From: JBBIWA01 sp037439425
GTDB taxonomy: Bacteria; Acidobacteriota; Blastocatellia; RBC074
NCBI GenBank assembly: GCA_037439425.1
Contig: JBBIWA010000070.1
Coordinates: 1-32,298, forward strand
DNA length: 32,298 nt
Reading direction: 5' to 3'
In this document: one piece after another, positions 8,476 to 18,100 of the stretch
How the letters are laid out: every line of letters begins with the position of its first letter
Position numbering within the stretch: the stretch's first letter is position 1
Notes under the pieces: generated by a model
The model's input: only the letters and a program-made list of their open reading frames with translations
Database searches by the model: none
Told to the model about the DNA's origin: nothing
Made by a program: the position numbers and the translations under genes

Positions 8476-9384
8476 TCATCTCGCCGACTGCTGCCTCACT
8501 ATAGATTGCAAGGCGCTCACAGCCGCGCCGATGATCGCCGTCTCATCGCCGGTTGAGATCAACTCGATGGCGCTGCCTTGCAAGGGGCTCATCTTGACCA
8601 TGCTGTGCAGGCTGCGATGTAGCAGTGGAAGCTGGACGAATCTGGCGTTTGGGCCGGAGATGAAGAATTTGCCCGGGCCATCCAGGTGAATGCTGGTAGC
8701 CATGGCCGCTGCCAGGGCGCGATGCCAGAGATTGACAAACTGCCGGCAACGCTCCTCGCCAGTTCGCGCTTGCTCGAAGACCTCTTCCGGTTCCAGGTCT
8801 AAAAAGCGCAGCCGCATGGCGCGATAGCCCATAATGCCTTCCAGATGCCCGATACCACCACAACGGCAGAAGTTCTCCTTCGGATCCAGCGTCACCACTG
8901 TATGCCCGCCTTCCCCTGGCCCGCCGTTTTGCGGATAGCGCCCAAAGCCAATGCCTGTGCCCAGCGTCCAGACGCGAATCAGTTTATCGAGTTGACCCTG
9001 CGTCGCTGCGATTCCGGCGGCCATGGCGTCAGCATCGTTGAGGATGTGAACGGGCGCGGAGATCCCTCGCTGGCTAAGCGATGAGGCTAAAGCCCTGCCC
9101 AAATCATGCCCTTTGATTTGCGGAATGTTGGGCGAGTCTTCAACTAGGCTGTGATTGATGAGGCCGGGAAAACCTACGCCGACGGCAACCACTTGCTGGC
9201 CTTGAGAGACAACGGCGATCAGTTCTACCATACGCGCCACGATCTCCTCAACGGGCCTGCCTTCCCAATAATCCATCTGCTCTGCGAGCTCGGGAAAAGC
9301 CGCGACCGGTCCAACGAGCTGGTTGTTTTCTACCAGCCCTACTGCGATGCGTTCCGCCGCGATTACTCCGATGGTGCGTTGCAT
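8476..9384 (-). CDS. ROK-family sugar-kinase-like protein
   Basis: The 302-residue protein has the ROK fold motifs LNDADAMAAG (N116-D117, the catalytic Asp position), a glycine loop GTGIGFG (142-148) and PGEGGH (H161, a zinc ligand). The zinc motif CRCGGIGHLEG has C173 and C175, with His180 where the third Cys normally stands. Two departures matter. The N-terminal phosphate-binding motif DxGGT is replaced by IGVIAAERI, and the zinc motif is CCH rather than CCC. ROK proteins are glucokinases, fructokinases or, with an added HTH, repressors; no HTH is seen. ATP binding may be weak or lost. The start is supported by AGGAAGAGAG just before ATG 9384. It is followed by no cotranscribed gene. Confidence 0.82.
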   Translation of the reverse strand: MQRTIGVIAAERIAVGLVENNQLVGPVAAFPELAEQMDYWEGRPVEEIVARMVELIAVVSQGQQVVAVGVGFPGLINHSLVEDSPNIPQIKGHDLGRALASSLSQRGISAPVHILNDADAMAAGIAATQGQLDKLIRVWTLGTGIGFGRYPQNGGPGEGGHTVVTLDPKENFCRCGGIGHLEGIMGYRAMRLRFLDLEPEEVFEQARTGEERCRQFVNLWHRALAAAMATSIHLDGPGKFFISGPNARFVQLPLLHRSLHSMVKMSPLQGSAIELISTGDETAIIGAAVSALQSIVRQQSAR

Positions 9385-9579
9385 CTCTCTTCCTGGAAGA
9401 TGAAGAATTTCAGTAGTCAGTAAATATAAGCAGGCCTCTCCTGGCCGCAGCTAAAAACGTTCGACACGGGTTCTGCTGCTGAGGCTTGAGGCCGAGTTTT
9501 ATGACCGTGGCCTCCCAACTGAAAGCGGTCTCCACTCGCCTGAGAAGAGCTTATCGCTTCGGCCTTCAGACCCGGCCTT

Positions 9580-11001
9580 TTATTTATGCTCCCAACCCAC
9601 TGCTCTCAAATAGCCGGTTCGTGACAATTTGTTCACGCCGTTGAAGGCTGCTGCCTTGTAGCATTCAGCCAGCGTTGGATAGTTGAAGACGGTATCGATG
9701 AAATAATCTATCTTGCCTTTCAGGCTGAAGACGGCCTGCCCGATGTGCAGCAGTTCGGAAGCGCCTTCGCCGATGATGTGAACGCCTAAGATCTCTCGCG
9801 TCTCGCGATGGAAGATGAGCTTCAAGCGCCCGGTCGTGTCGCCGCGAATCTGGCCCCGCGCGATCTCACGATAATAGGCCAGGCCGACTTCATAAGGCAC
9901 GTCCTCATCGGTCAATTGCTCCTCCGTCTTGCCGACGAAGGAGATCTCAGGGATGGTGTAAATGCCGTAAGGATAATTAGCCGGGTCGGAGTGAAGCGGC
10001 GCGCCGAAGGCGCGGGCGACGGCGATGCGGCCTTGCTCCATCGAAACCGAGGCCAGCGAAGGGAAGCCGATGATGTCGCCGACGGCGAAGATGTTGGGTT
10101 GCTTGGTGCGGTATTCTTTGTCCACAGCGATGCGGCCTCGCTCGTCGGCTTCCAGCCCTGCCGCTGCCAGATTCAATTTGTCGGCGTTGCCTTGCCGCCC
10201 GACAGCGTAAAGCAGCGCGTCACCCATCACCTTCTTCTTGCTCTTCAGGTTGGCGACCACCACCCCGTCCGGAGTCTCTTCGACCGAATCCACCTCCTCG
10301 TTCAAGCGCAGCGTCACGCGATTATCGCGCAGGTGATAACAGAGCGCTTCAACCATTTCGGCATCGGCAAATTCTAACAGGCGCGGGCGCCGCTCGATCA
10401 AAATCACGCGCACGCCGAGCGTGGCAAACATCGAGGTATACTCCACCCCGATCACGCCACCGCCCACGACGATCAGCGTCTTGGGCAATTCCGGCAGTTC
10501 TAGTACCTGATCGCTGTTGATAATCGTCCGTCGGTTGATCGGCACGGTGGGAGATTCCGCCGGCCGCGTGCCCGTGGCAATGACGATGATTTCGCCTTCA
10601 AGCTGGGTTTGCCCCCGCGGGCTTTCAATGAGGAGGTGATGCGGGTCGATGAAGCTCGCCGTGCCGTAGAGTAGATCAATGCCGTTGCGCGATAGTTGTG
10701 CCTGCGTCACGTCAATCTCGGTCTTGATCACGTGCTGAACGCGGAAACAGAGATCGGCCATGGTGATCTTCTCTTTGACGCGGTAGTTCATCCCGTAAAT
10801 GTTTTGATACTGGTAGCCGGAGAGATGCATGACGGCTTCGCGCATGGTCTTGCTGGGAATGGTGCCGGTATTGATGCAAGTGCCGCCGACCACTTCGCGT
10901 CGCTCGATGATGGCCACGCGCTTGCCGAGCTTTGCTCCTTGAATTGCGGCGCGCTGCCCCGCCGGGCCAGAACCGATCACAATCAAATCGTAGCTTTGCA
11001 T
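9580..11001 (-). CDS. sthA: Soluble pyridine nucleotide transhydrogenase
   Basis: A cytoplasmic FAD enzyme that passes hydride between NADPH and NAD+, balancing the two pools. The 473-residue protein has the FAD GxGxxG motif near the start (GSGPAGQRAA), then GGTCINTGTIPSKT. Only C42 is present and the second redox Cys of lipoamide dehydrogenases is Thr47, which is diagnostic for SthA and excludes a disulfide reductase. A second Rossmann motif, VVGGGVIGVEY, binds the nicotinamide dinucleotide. The C-terminal dimer domain has FNYPTLAECYKAAAFNG, with Tyr in place of the Lpd active-site His. Length and order of domains are normal. GAGG lies about 8 bases before ATG 11001. It appears to be transcribed alone. 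Confidence 0.93.
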   Translation of the reverse strand: MQSYDLIVIGSGPAGQRAAIQGAKLGKRVAIIERREVVGGTCINTGTIPSKTMREAVMHLSGYQYQNIYGMNYRVKEKITMADLCFRVQHVIKTEIDVTQAQLSRNGIDLLYGTASFIDPHHLLIESPRGQTQLEGEIIVIATGTRPAESPTVPINRRTIINSDQVLELPELPKTLIVVGGGVIGVEYTSMFATLGVRVILIERRPRLLEFADAEMVEALCYHLRDNRVTLRLNEEVDSVEETPDGVVVANLKSKKKVMGDALLYAVGRQGNADKLNLAAAGLEADERGRIAVDKEYRTKQPNIFAVGDIIGFPSLASVSMEQGRIAVARAFGAPLHSDPANYPYGIYTIPEISFVGKTEEQLTDEDVPYEVGLAYYREIARGQIRGDTTGRLKLIFHRETREILGVHIIGEGASELLHIGQAVFSLKGKIDYFIDTVFNYPTLAECYKAAAFNGVNKLSRTGYLRAVGWEHK

Positions 11002-11456
11002 GTCCAGACCTCAGACTTGCGAACCTTTCATCCTTTCTCCCGCGCTGCGCGAGCGGCGGGGAAAATTTCCCAACCAATGTCCGGCAAACTTTAGCCTAAA
11101 TCCACGCCTCAGAAAATAATGAAAGCGATGACGATCAGTCTTCAGCGGCCTTCCCGCCATCTCCAGTAGGATTCGCCTGTCACTCAAGAGGGGAAAGGGC
11201 GTGAGAGCGGAAAGGCCTATCTTGATCGGTCGCACTGGCATTTTCGCGTCCTTAACCGTGGAGTGGGGCTGAAGTTCGTCGAACCTCCCGCGTCGCCTGA
11301 GCGTCATGAAAGACTCACAAGCAAATGTGGGACGAAGCTCGCAACTCTTTTCAACCTGGCAACGTACTTTCATTTCTGGTACGGGGGCTGGTTGTCGCTA
11401 AGCTGATTATCTTTGTGAAGCCGGCAATGTCAATCAAAACCTACAGGGAGCAGTAG
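11002..11456. other. Intergenic region without a gene
   Basis: About 455 bases between the divergent sthA start and the tricorn remnant. No frame looks like protein. The right end (11446-11460) carries gggagcagtagcgac, which recurs inside the tricorn gene at 16777-16791. Confidence 0.4.
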
Positions 11457-11681
11457 CGACCTTCTGCGCTTACTTGGTACAGTCTCAACGGCGAATGGGG
11501 AGTCGAAAACAGCGGCATCGCGCCAGAGATTGAAATCGAGATGGATCCGAAAGCCTGGCGCGAAGGGGGCGACCTGCAACTTGAAAAGGCGGTTGAATGT
11601 TTAAGGGAGGAGCTGAAGAAGAGTACTTATCCCAACCATCACAAGGAGCCCCCGGCGGCAGGTTCGGGAAATCAATCATAA
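11457..11681 (+). pseudogene. 3' remnant of a tricorn-like protease gene
   Basis: The frame ending at TAA 11679-11681 reads LNGEWGVENSGIAPEIEIEM, then DPKAWREGGDLQLEKAVE. The intact tricorn-like protein of this window has LQGEWDVENYGTPPDIEVDF, then DPAQWRKGHDLQLEKAVE, at its C-terminus. Only the last 70 or so residues remain, with no catalytic part and no start. The similarity begins near 11472, just after the 15-base motif at 11446-11460. The fragment sits 54 bases before the first M16 gene. This suggests an older tricorn gene stood directly upstream and was deleted. It differs enough from the intact copy to be an old paralogue rather than a recent duplicate. Confidence 0.85.
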
Positions 11682-11735
11682 GCGGAGGGTGGCACTAGCT
11701 TGCCGGTTGCGTTACCCTTTGAAGGAGGAGAACCA

Positions 11736-13079
11736 ATGAGATTTGTTGGAGGATTACTGGCAGCGCTGATGATCTTTCCTACGGTCGCGCAAGCGCAGCA
11801 ACTGCAAATCAAGACTCACACGCTGAAGAACGGGATGAAGATCATCGTCGAGGAGGATCATTCGATCCCGAACGTCGCGCTTTACCTCTTTTACCGCATC
11901 GGCTCGCGCAACGAGCGGCCGGGCACGACCGGTCTGTCGCACTTCTTCGAACATATGATGTTCAACGGTGCGAAGAAATACGGTCCGAAACAATTCGATG
12001 CGGTGATGGAGGCCAACGGCGGATCGAACAATGCCTATACCAGCCGCGACCTGACGGTCTATCAGGACTGGTTTCCGCGCTCAGCGCTCGAGCTGATCTT
12101 CGATCTGGAAGCTGATCGCATCCGCGACCTGAGCTTCGATCCGAAGATGATCGAATCAGAGCGCGGGGTTGTGGCCTCCGAGCGGCGGACCTCCGTTGAG
12201 GCGAACAACTTCGGCCTCCTCTTCGAGCAGCTTTTCGCCACGGCCTACACTGCACATCCGTACCAGTGGCCGGTCGTCGGCTGGATGGCTGACATCGAGA
12301 ACTGGAAGCTCGAAGACCTCAAGCGCCATTTCGAGATGGGCTATTCGCCATCGAATGCGACGATGGTGGTCAGCGGCGACGTGACGATGGAAGAGATCAT
12401 CAAGCTGGCCGAAAAGTACATTGAGCCTATCCCAGCGCGCACCCCGCCACCGCCGGTCACCACGCGCGAGCCGGAGCAGTTGGGCGAGCGCCGCGTCAGC
12501 GTCAAAAAATTCGCCCAACTGCCGCTGCTGATGATCGGCTACCACACGGTCGAGGCGAAGAATCCGGATTACTACGCGCTACAGGTCTTGCAGACCATTC
12601 TCTTCTCCGGCCAAAGCTCGCGGATGTATCAACGGCTGGTGGACAAGGACCAGATAGCGATCTCTGTCAGTGGCGGGATGGGGCCGTCGTTCGACCCGAC
12701 GCTGTTTACTATCACCGCGCAGCCCAAGGCCGGCATCCAGCCGGAGACTGTGGAAAAGGTGATCTATGAGGAGCTGGATAAGATCAAATCACAGCCTGTG
12801 GCAGATCAGGAGCTGGAGAAGGCCAAGAACATCCTGCTGGCCAACTTCTATCGCTCGCTCAAAACCATCAGCGGCAAGGCCAACACGCTCGGCACTTACG
12901 AAGTCTTCTTCGGCGATTATCGCAAGCTGTTTACCGCAGCCGACGAATACGCCAAAGTCACGAAGGCCGATCTGCAGCGCGTAGCCCGGAAATATTTCAG
13001 CGACAAAAATCGCACGGTCGCCACGCTCGTGCCAGAAAAGCCTGAAGAGGCCCAGAAGAGTGTGAGCGGTGAAAAATAG
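11736..13079 (+). CDS. M16 family zinc peptidase, catalytic type
   Basis: An exported pitrilysin-like metallopeptidase cutting oligopeptides. The 447-residue protein has a signal peptide (MRFVGGLLAALMIFPTVAQA, cleavage after AQA likely). The inverted zinc motif is HFFEH (H69, E72, H73), and the third ligand E149 lies 76 residues later in GVVASERR, as the family requires. The C-terminal M16 domain follows. The start at ATG 11736 has GGAGGAG at the right distance and gives the signal peptide; an upstream in-frame start at 11700 would bury it. A partner lacking the zinc site lies downstream at 13546-14949, so the two probably form the heterodimer known for bacterial M16B pairs. A repeat cluster separates them. 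Confidence 0.93.
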   Translation: MRFVGGLLAALMIFPTVAQAQQLQIKTHTLKNGMKIIVEEDHSIPNVALYLFYRIGSRNERPGTTGLSHFFEHMMFNGAKKYGPKQFDAVMEANGGSNNAYTSRDLTVYQDWFPRSALELIFDLEADRIRDLSFDPKMIESERGVVASERRTSVEANNFGLLFEQLFATAYTAHPYQWPVVGWMADIENWKLEDLKRHFEMGYSPSNATMVVSGDVTMEEIIKLAEKYIEPIPARTPPPPVTTREPEQLGERRVSVKKFAQLPLLMIGYHTVEAKNPDYYALQVLQTILFSGQSSRMYQRLVDKDQIAISVSGGMGPSFDPTLFTITAQPKAGIQPETVEKVIYEELDKIKSQPVADQELEKAKNILLANFYRSLKTISGKANTLGTYEVFFGDYRKLFTAADEYAKVTKADLQRVARKYFSDKNRTVATLVPEKPEEAQKSVSGEK

Positions 13080-13175
13080 GCAGGAGAAGGCATCGGCTAC
13101 GAGATTGGGAGAGCCTAATTCCCTGCTCTCTGGGCAAGCCCATAAATCCTGTTTTGATCCATTCCGGTTCAATTC

Positions 13176-13526
13176 AGAGGAATTGTTTATGTCGTCACGG
13201 ACGAGGCTGTGAAACAATCCTGGGAGCGTGCACCTTCCTAGCGTGCTCTAGGATGCGCCCCAAGGATTTTTGGATGGGAAATGATGAAAACCTGGGTACG
13301 CACGCTTGCGAGCGTGCTTGGTCTCGGCTAACGGCTGGCTTAACGAAGGCGGGCACGCAAGGATGCTTGCGCTCCCAGGGATTTTCCGAGGAGTCTTTCC
13401 AGGTCGTCACGGACGACGCCCTGAGATGATGAAAATCCTCACGAGCGCACGCTTGCGAGCGTGCCCGGTTTAAGGTAATGGCTTGCTTAATGAAGGCAGG
13501 CACGCAAGGATGCGTGCCTGCCCAGG
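13176..13526 (+). repeat. Tandem cluster of a dispersed hairpin repeat
   Basis: Three units are seen: a degenerate one (13176-13251), a right-half unit (13281-13380) and a full unit (13389-13526). The full unit has gaggagtctttcca, then gtcgtcacggacgac (a small palindrome), then a hairpin gcacgct-tgcg-agcgtgc, then a perfect 12-bp stem 13495-13506/13511-13522 with loop agga. A further full copy lies at 18535-18674 and a related hairpin at 25845-25871. Several frames cross the units, but the sequence is not protein-like. This is a REP/MITE-like element of unknown mobility. Confidence 0.8.
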
Positions 13527-13545
13527 AATTTCCGGAGGAATGAAA

Positions 13546-14949
13546 ATGAGGCTGAGACGAGCATTGATATTTTCGCTGGTATTGGCTCTTTCGATTTTGA
13601 GGCCGTTCCCATCCGGCGCAAGCGGCGGCGGATTGAAGTTGCCGCCTTACAAGAAGCTGAAATTGAAAAATGGGCTGACGCTGTTGTTGATGGAGCAGCA
13701 CGAGACTCCGCTGGTCAGCTTCAACTTCATCATCAAGTCCGGGGCGACTGCCGATGCTGCGGGCAAGGAGGGCACGGCTTCGATCGTTGCCGAATTGCTT
13801 CGCAAGGGGACGAAGAGTCGCAGCGCCGATCAGATCGCAGCCGAGCTGGACTTCATCGGCGGGCAGTTTGCCGCCAGCGCGACGCTGGATTACACGAACG
13901 GCCACGCCGAGTTTCTGAAGAAAGACTTGAACAAAGGGCTTGATCTGCTTGCCGACGCGCTGCTCAATCCCACCTTCCCTGAGGACGAAGTAACCAAACT
14001 GCTCAAGCTGCGGCTGGATGCTGTCAAAGCTGCCAAAGACCGCGCGCAGGGAGTGCTCGGGTCGTATTATCGCGCCTATCTTTTCGGGGATCATCCTTAT
14101 GGCAGACCTGTCGGCGGCGATGAGCGATCGCTGGCCGCGATCAAACGCGAAGATGTAGTCGCGTTTTACCAGGACCATTACACGCCGGCGAACACGATCA
14201 TCGCAGCCGTAGGCGATTTCAACACAACCGAGATGGAGCGCGCTCTGACAGAAAAGTTCGGTCGCTGGGCGGCGAAAGAAGCTAAGGCCGTCGAGCTGGC
14301 AGAGCCTGTGCCGGTGAAGGGGAAACGGCTTCTGCTCGTTGACAAGCCCGACTCGACCCAGACTTTCTTCCAAATCGGTAACATCGGTGTGGCGCGGAAG
14401 AACCCCGATCGCGTCTATATTCGAGTTGTCAACACGCTCTTCGGCGGGCGCTTCACTTCGATGCTCAACGATGCGCTGCGCGTCAGCTCCGGGTTGACCT
14501 ACGGCGCGCGGTCGTTTTTCGAGGAGAATCTGCTTCGCGGCGCCTTCGCCATTTCGACTTACACTCGCAATGAGACGACTGAGAAAGCGATCGATATGGC
14601 GCTCGAGGTGCTCAATCGTCTGCACGAGAAAGGCATCAGCGAGTCGGATTTGGAATCGGCTAAGGCTTACATTAAAGGACAGTTTCCACCCGAGATTGAA
14701 ACGAACGATCAACTCGCCGAGCTGATCGCGGAGCTGGAGTTTTACGGGCTGGACGAGCGCGAGGTCAATGAACTTTACGCGAAGATAGACGCGATGACTG
14801 TGGCCGATGCCCAGCGTGTGATCAAACAGTATTTCCCTCGTGACGACCTGGTCTTCGTCCTGATCGGCAAAGCGAGCGAGATAGAGAAGGTGGTGAAGAA
14901 ATACGCTGCGAAGATAGACACAAAATCGATCAGCCAGCCTGGCTTTTAA
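13546..14949 (+). CDS. M16 family protein lacking the zinc site
   Basis: A 467-residue exported protein (hydrophobic N-terminus to about residue 22, then PSGASGGG) with two M16 domains. At the position of HxxEH the sequence is GTASIVAELL: the aligned residues are Ser79, Ala82 and Glu83, so zinc cannot be held. The C-terminal domain keeps the LTYGARS region, where the Arg/Tyr pair of the non-catalytic subunit normally lies. It is therefore the probable structural partner of the upstream M16 peptidase. ATG 13546 has GGAGG at seven bases; an ATG six bases earlier is too close to that site. The GGAGG belongs to sequence continuous with the repeat element next to it. Confidence 0.9.
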   Translation: MRLRRALIFSLVLALSILRPFPSGASGGGLKLPPYKKLKLKNGLTLLLMEQHETPLVSFNFIIKSGATADAAGKEGTASIVAELLRKGTKSRSADQIAAELDFIGGQFAASATLDYTNGHAEFLKKDLNKGLDLLADALLNPTFPEDEVTKLLKLRLDAVKAAKDRAQGVLGSYYRAYLFGDHPYGRPVGGDERSLAAIKREDVVAFYQDHYTPANTIIAAVGDFNTTEMERALTEKFGRWAAKEAKAVELAEPVPVKGKRLLLVDKPDSTQTFFQIGNIGVARKNPDRVYIRVVNTLFGGRFTSMLNDALRVSSGLTYGARSFFEENLLRGAFAISTYTRNETTEKAIDMALEVLNRLHEKGISESDLESAKAYIKGQFPPEIETNDQLAELIAELEFYGLDEREVNELYAKIDAMTVADAQRVIKQYFPRDDLVFVLIGKASEIEKVVKKYAAKIDTKSISQPGF

Positions 14950-15120
14950 AGCAGGTTGCCGAGGGAGATTCAGCGAGCCTGTGAGCAGGTGAATTATTTC
15001 CAGCTGCCGTTGTCCATTGATTTCTCGGTCGCGTCTGGATACAAGAAGATCTCTTCTGACCGACAAAGGACAATGCGCAGTTCCCATAGATTGAGCTCCA
15101 AACTAACCGGAGGCAGAGAT

Positions 15121-18100
15121 ATGAAAAAATTACTGATCCTGGCACTCTTATTGGCACTCACCAGCCTGGGCGTTGCTCAGAGTGAGCGGCCGCTCCTGCT
15201 GCAAAAACCATCATTGAGCAAGACTCACATCGTCTTCAATTTTGCCGGTGACTTGTGGATCGTGCCGCGCGAAGGAGGTGCGGCCACGCGGTTGACTACT
15301 GGCGTGGGCATGGAGACGTCGCCGATATTTTCGCCCGACGGTTCTATGATCGCATTCACGGGGCAATATGATGGCAACACTGATGTATACGTGGTGCCGG
15401 CTACGGGTGGTGTGCCGAAGCGTTTGACTTATCATCCAGCCCCGGATGAGGTCGTAGGTTGGGCGCCAGATGGTAAGCAAATCCTTTTCCGTTCGTCGCG
15501 GAGTAGTTATTCCAGATTCCCTCGTCTCTTCACCATTTCAATCGGAGGCGGCTTCCCCACAGAGATCCCTCTGCCGATGGGCTATGATGCTGCGTATTCA
15601 CCGGACGGGGCCAGCTTAGCTTACATGCCGCTTGTGCCCGCCTTCCAGCAATGGAAGAATTATCGTGGTGGTATGACGACTAAGATCTGGATAGCTAAGC
15701 TCAGTGATTCGAGCGTCACCGAAATCCCGCGCCAGAATTCCAACGACTTCAATCCGATGTGGACGGCAGAGAAGCCCGAAAAGGTCTTCTTCCTCTCTGA
15801 CCGCAACGGGCGTTTCACGCTCTTTGAGTATGACACGAGGTCGAAGAGAGTGACGCAACTGGTCAAAAACGATGGTCTCGACATCAAATCAGCGCAGGCC
15901 GGACCAGGCGCAATCGTCTACGAGCAGTTCGGTGAGATCAAACTTTACGATCTGAAGTCAGGGCAAGTGAAGAAAGTCCATATCACGCTCAGCGGCGATC
16001 TCGCGTCGGTGCGTCCGCGCTACGAAAAGGTTGCTGCCCGGATCACCAATCTGGCGCTCTCACCCACCGGCGCGCGCGCCGTCTTTGAAGCGCGCGGCGA
16101 AATCATCACCGTGCCCGCTGAAAAGGGCAACGCGCGCAATCTGACCAACTCACCGGGCGTAGCTGAGCGCGATCCCGCCTGGTCGCCCGACGGCAAATGG
16201 ATCGCTTACTTCTCAGATGAATCGGGCGAATACGCGCTGCATCTGAGTCCACAGTCGGGCTTAGGCGAAGTGAAGAAGATCAACCTGGGCAATCCGCCTT
16301 CATTCTTCTACTCGCCGGTTTGGTCGCCCGACAGCAAGAAGATCGCTTACACCGACAAGCGATTGAACCTCTGGTATGTGGAGATAGAGAAGGGGACTCC
16401 GGTCAAAGTTGACACCAATACTTACGACAATCCGTGGCGCGTACTGGATCCAGCCTGGTCCCCCGACAGCCAATGGATCGCCTACACGAAACAGTTGAAG
16501 AATCGGATGTGCGCCGTCTTCATCTACTCGCTGGCAGAAGCTAAGACGACGCAGATCACCGATGGCATGAGCGATGCGCGATTTGCTGGCTTCGACAAAA
16601 ATGGCAAGTATCTCTACTTCACCGCCAGCACCGACGCTGGGCCAACTACCGGCTGGCTCGATATGTCATCGTTCCCGCATAACGTCACGCGCAGCGTCTA
16701 CGTAGTGGTACTGAAGAGAGGCGAGGCTTCGCCGCTCGCACCCGAAAGCGACGAAGAGAAAGTGCAGGACAGTACTGGGAGCAGTAGCGACCGGGCGAAG
16801 GAGGCCGCACAGGCCGCTGCTAAACCGGATGAGAAGAAAGAATCGCCCAAAGTCACGATCGATTTCGATGGCATAGGGCAGCGTATCCTCGCCTTGCCGA
16901 TTCCGGCTAAAAACTATGTCGGAATGAGCGTTGGCAAATCTGGCGTCCTCTTGCTCGCCGAAGGACAAGGTTCCGGTCTACGGGGCAGCCCCAGCGTCAC
17001 GATTCACAGATTCGAGCTTGAAAAGAAGAAGTTCGAGAAGGTGCAGGAGAACGTCACCGCTTTCACCGTCTCCGCCAATGGCGAAAAGATGCTGGTGAGT
17101 ACAGGCCTCGGCCCCGCGCGGCGCTTCACGATTATGCCCACTATGACGCCGCCGAAACCGGGTGAGGGCGTGCTCAAGACCGAGGAGATGGAAGTCTATG
17201 TTGATCCGCGGGCCGAGTGGCGGCAGATGTATCAAGAGGTCTGGCGCATTCAACGCGACTTCTTCTACGATCCCGGTCTGCACGGCCTTGATTACGAAGG
17301 CACTAAGAAGAGATACGAAGCCTGGCTTGACGCAATCGCGCACCGCGAAGATTTGAATTATCTCTTCCGGGAGATGCTCAGCAATATGTCGGTCGGCCAT
17401 CATAACACCTTCGGTGGCGATCAGCCGCAACCGAATCAAGTGCCGGGCGGGTTACTCGGCTGCGATTTCACAGTCGAGAACGGGCGTTATCGTTTCGCCA
17501 AGATTTACAATGGCGAGAACTGGAATCCAAACTTGCGCGCTCCGCTCACCCAACCCGGCGTCGAGGTCAACGTTGGCGATTACCTGATCGCAGTCAATGG
17601 CCGCGAAGTGCGCGCTTCAGACAACGTCTACGCCTTCTTTGAAGGTAAAGCCAACAAGCAGGTCTTGATCAAAGTGAGCGCCAACGCTGATGGCTCGAAC
17701 GCGCGTGAGTACACGGTCGTGCCCGTGGCGAGCGAAACCGCTTTGCGCAACCTCGATTGGATCGAGAGCAATCGTCGCAAAGTGGATCAAATGTCGGGCG
17801 GCAAGCTGGCTTATGTCTATCTGCCCGACACTGCCGGAGGCGGCTTTACGAACTTCAATCGCTACTACTTCTCACAGATCGACAAAGAGGGTGCGGTGAT
17901 TGACGAGCGCTTCAACGGCGGCGGGACAGCGGCAGATTACATCATTGATTACATGCGCCGTCCGTTGCTGAATCGTTGGGCGACGCGCGAAGGCGAAGAT
18001 TTCTCGACGCCCTCAGCTTCGATCTATGGGCCGAAAGCGATGATCATCAACGAGTATGCAGGTTCGGGCGGCGACTTGATGCCGTGGTTGTTTAGAAAAG

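Noticed and set aside
13195..15087. Minus-strand open frame of about 630 codons
   Set aside because: It is antisense to the M16 partner and the repeat cluster. Its composition (Arg, Gln, His rich) and the repeat-encoded GTHPCVPAF text are artefacts of GC-rich codons and hairpin repeats.
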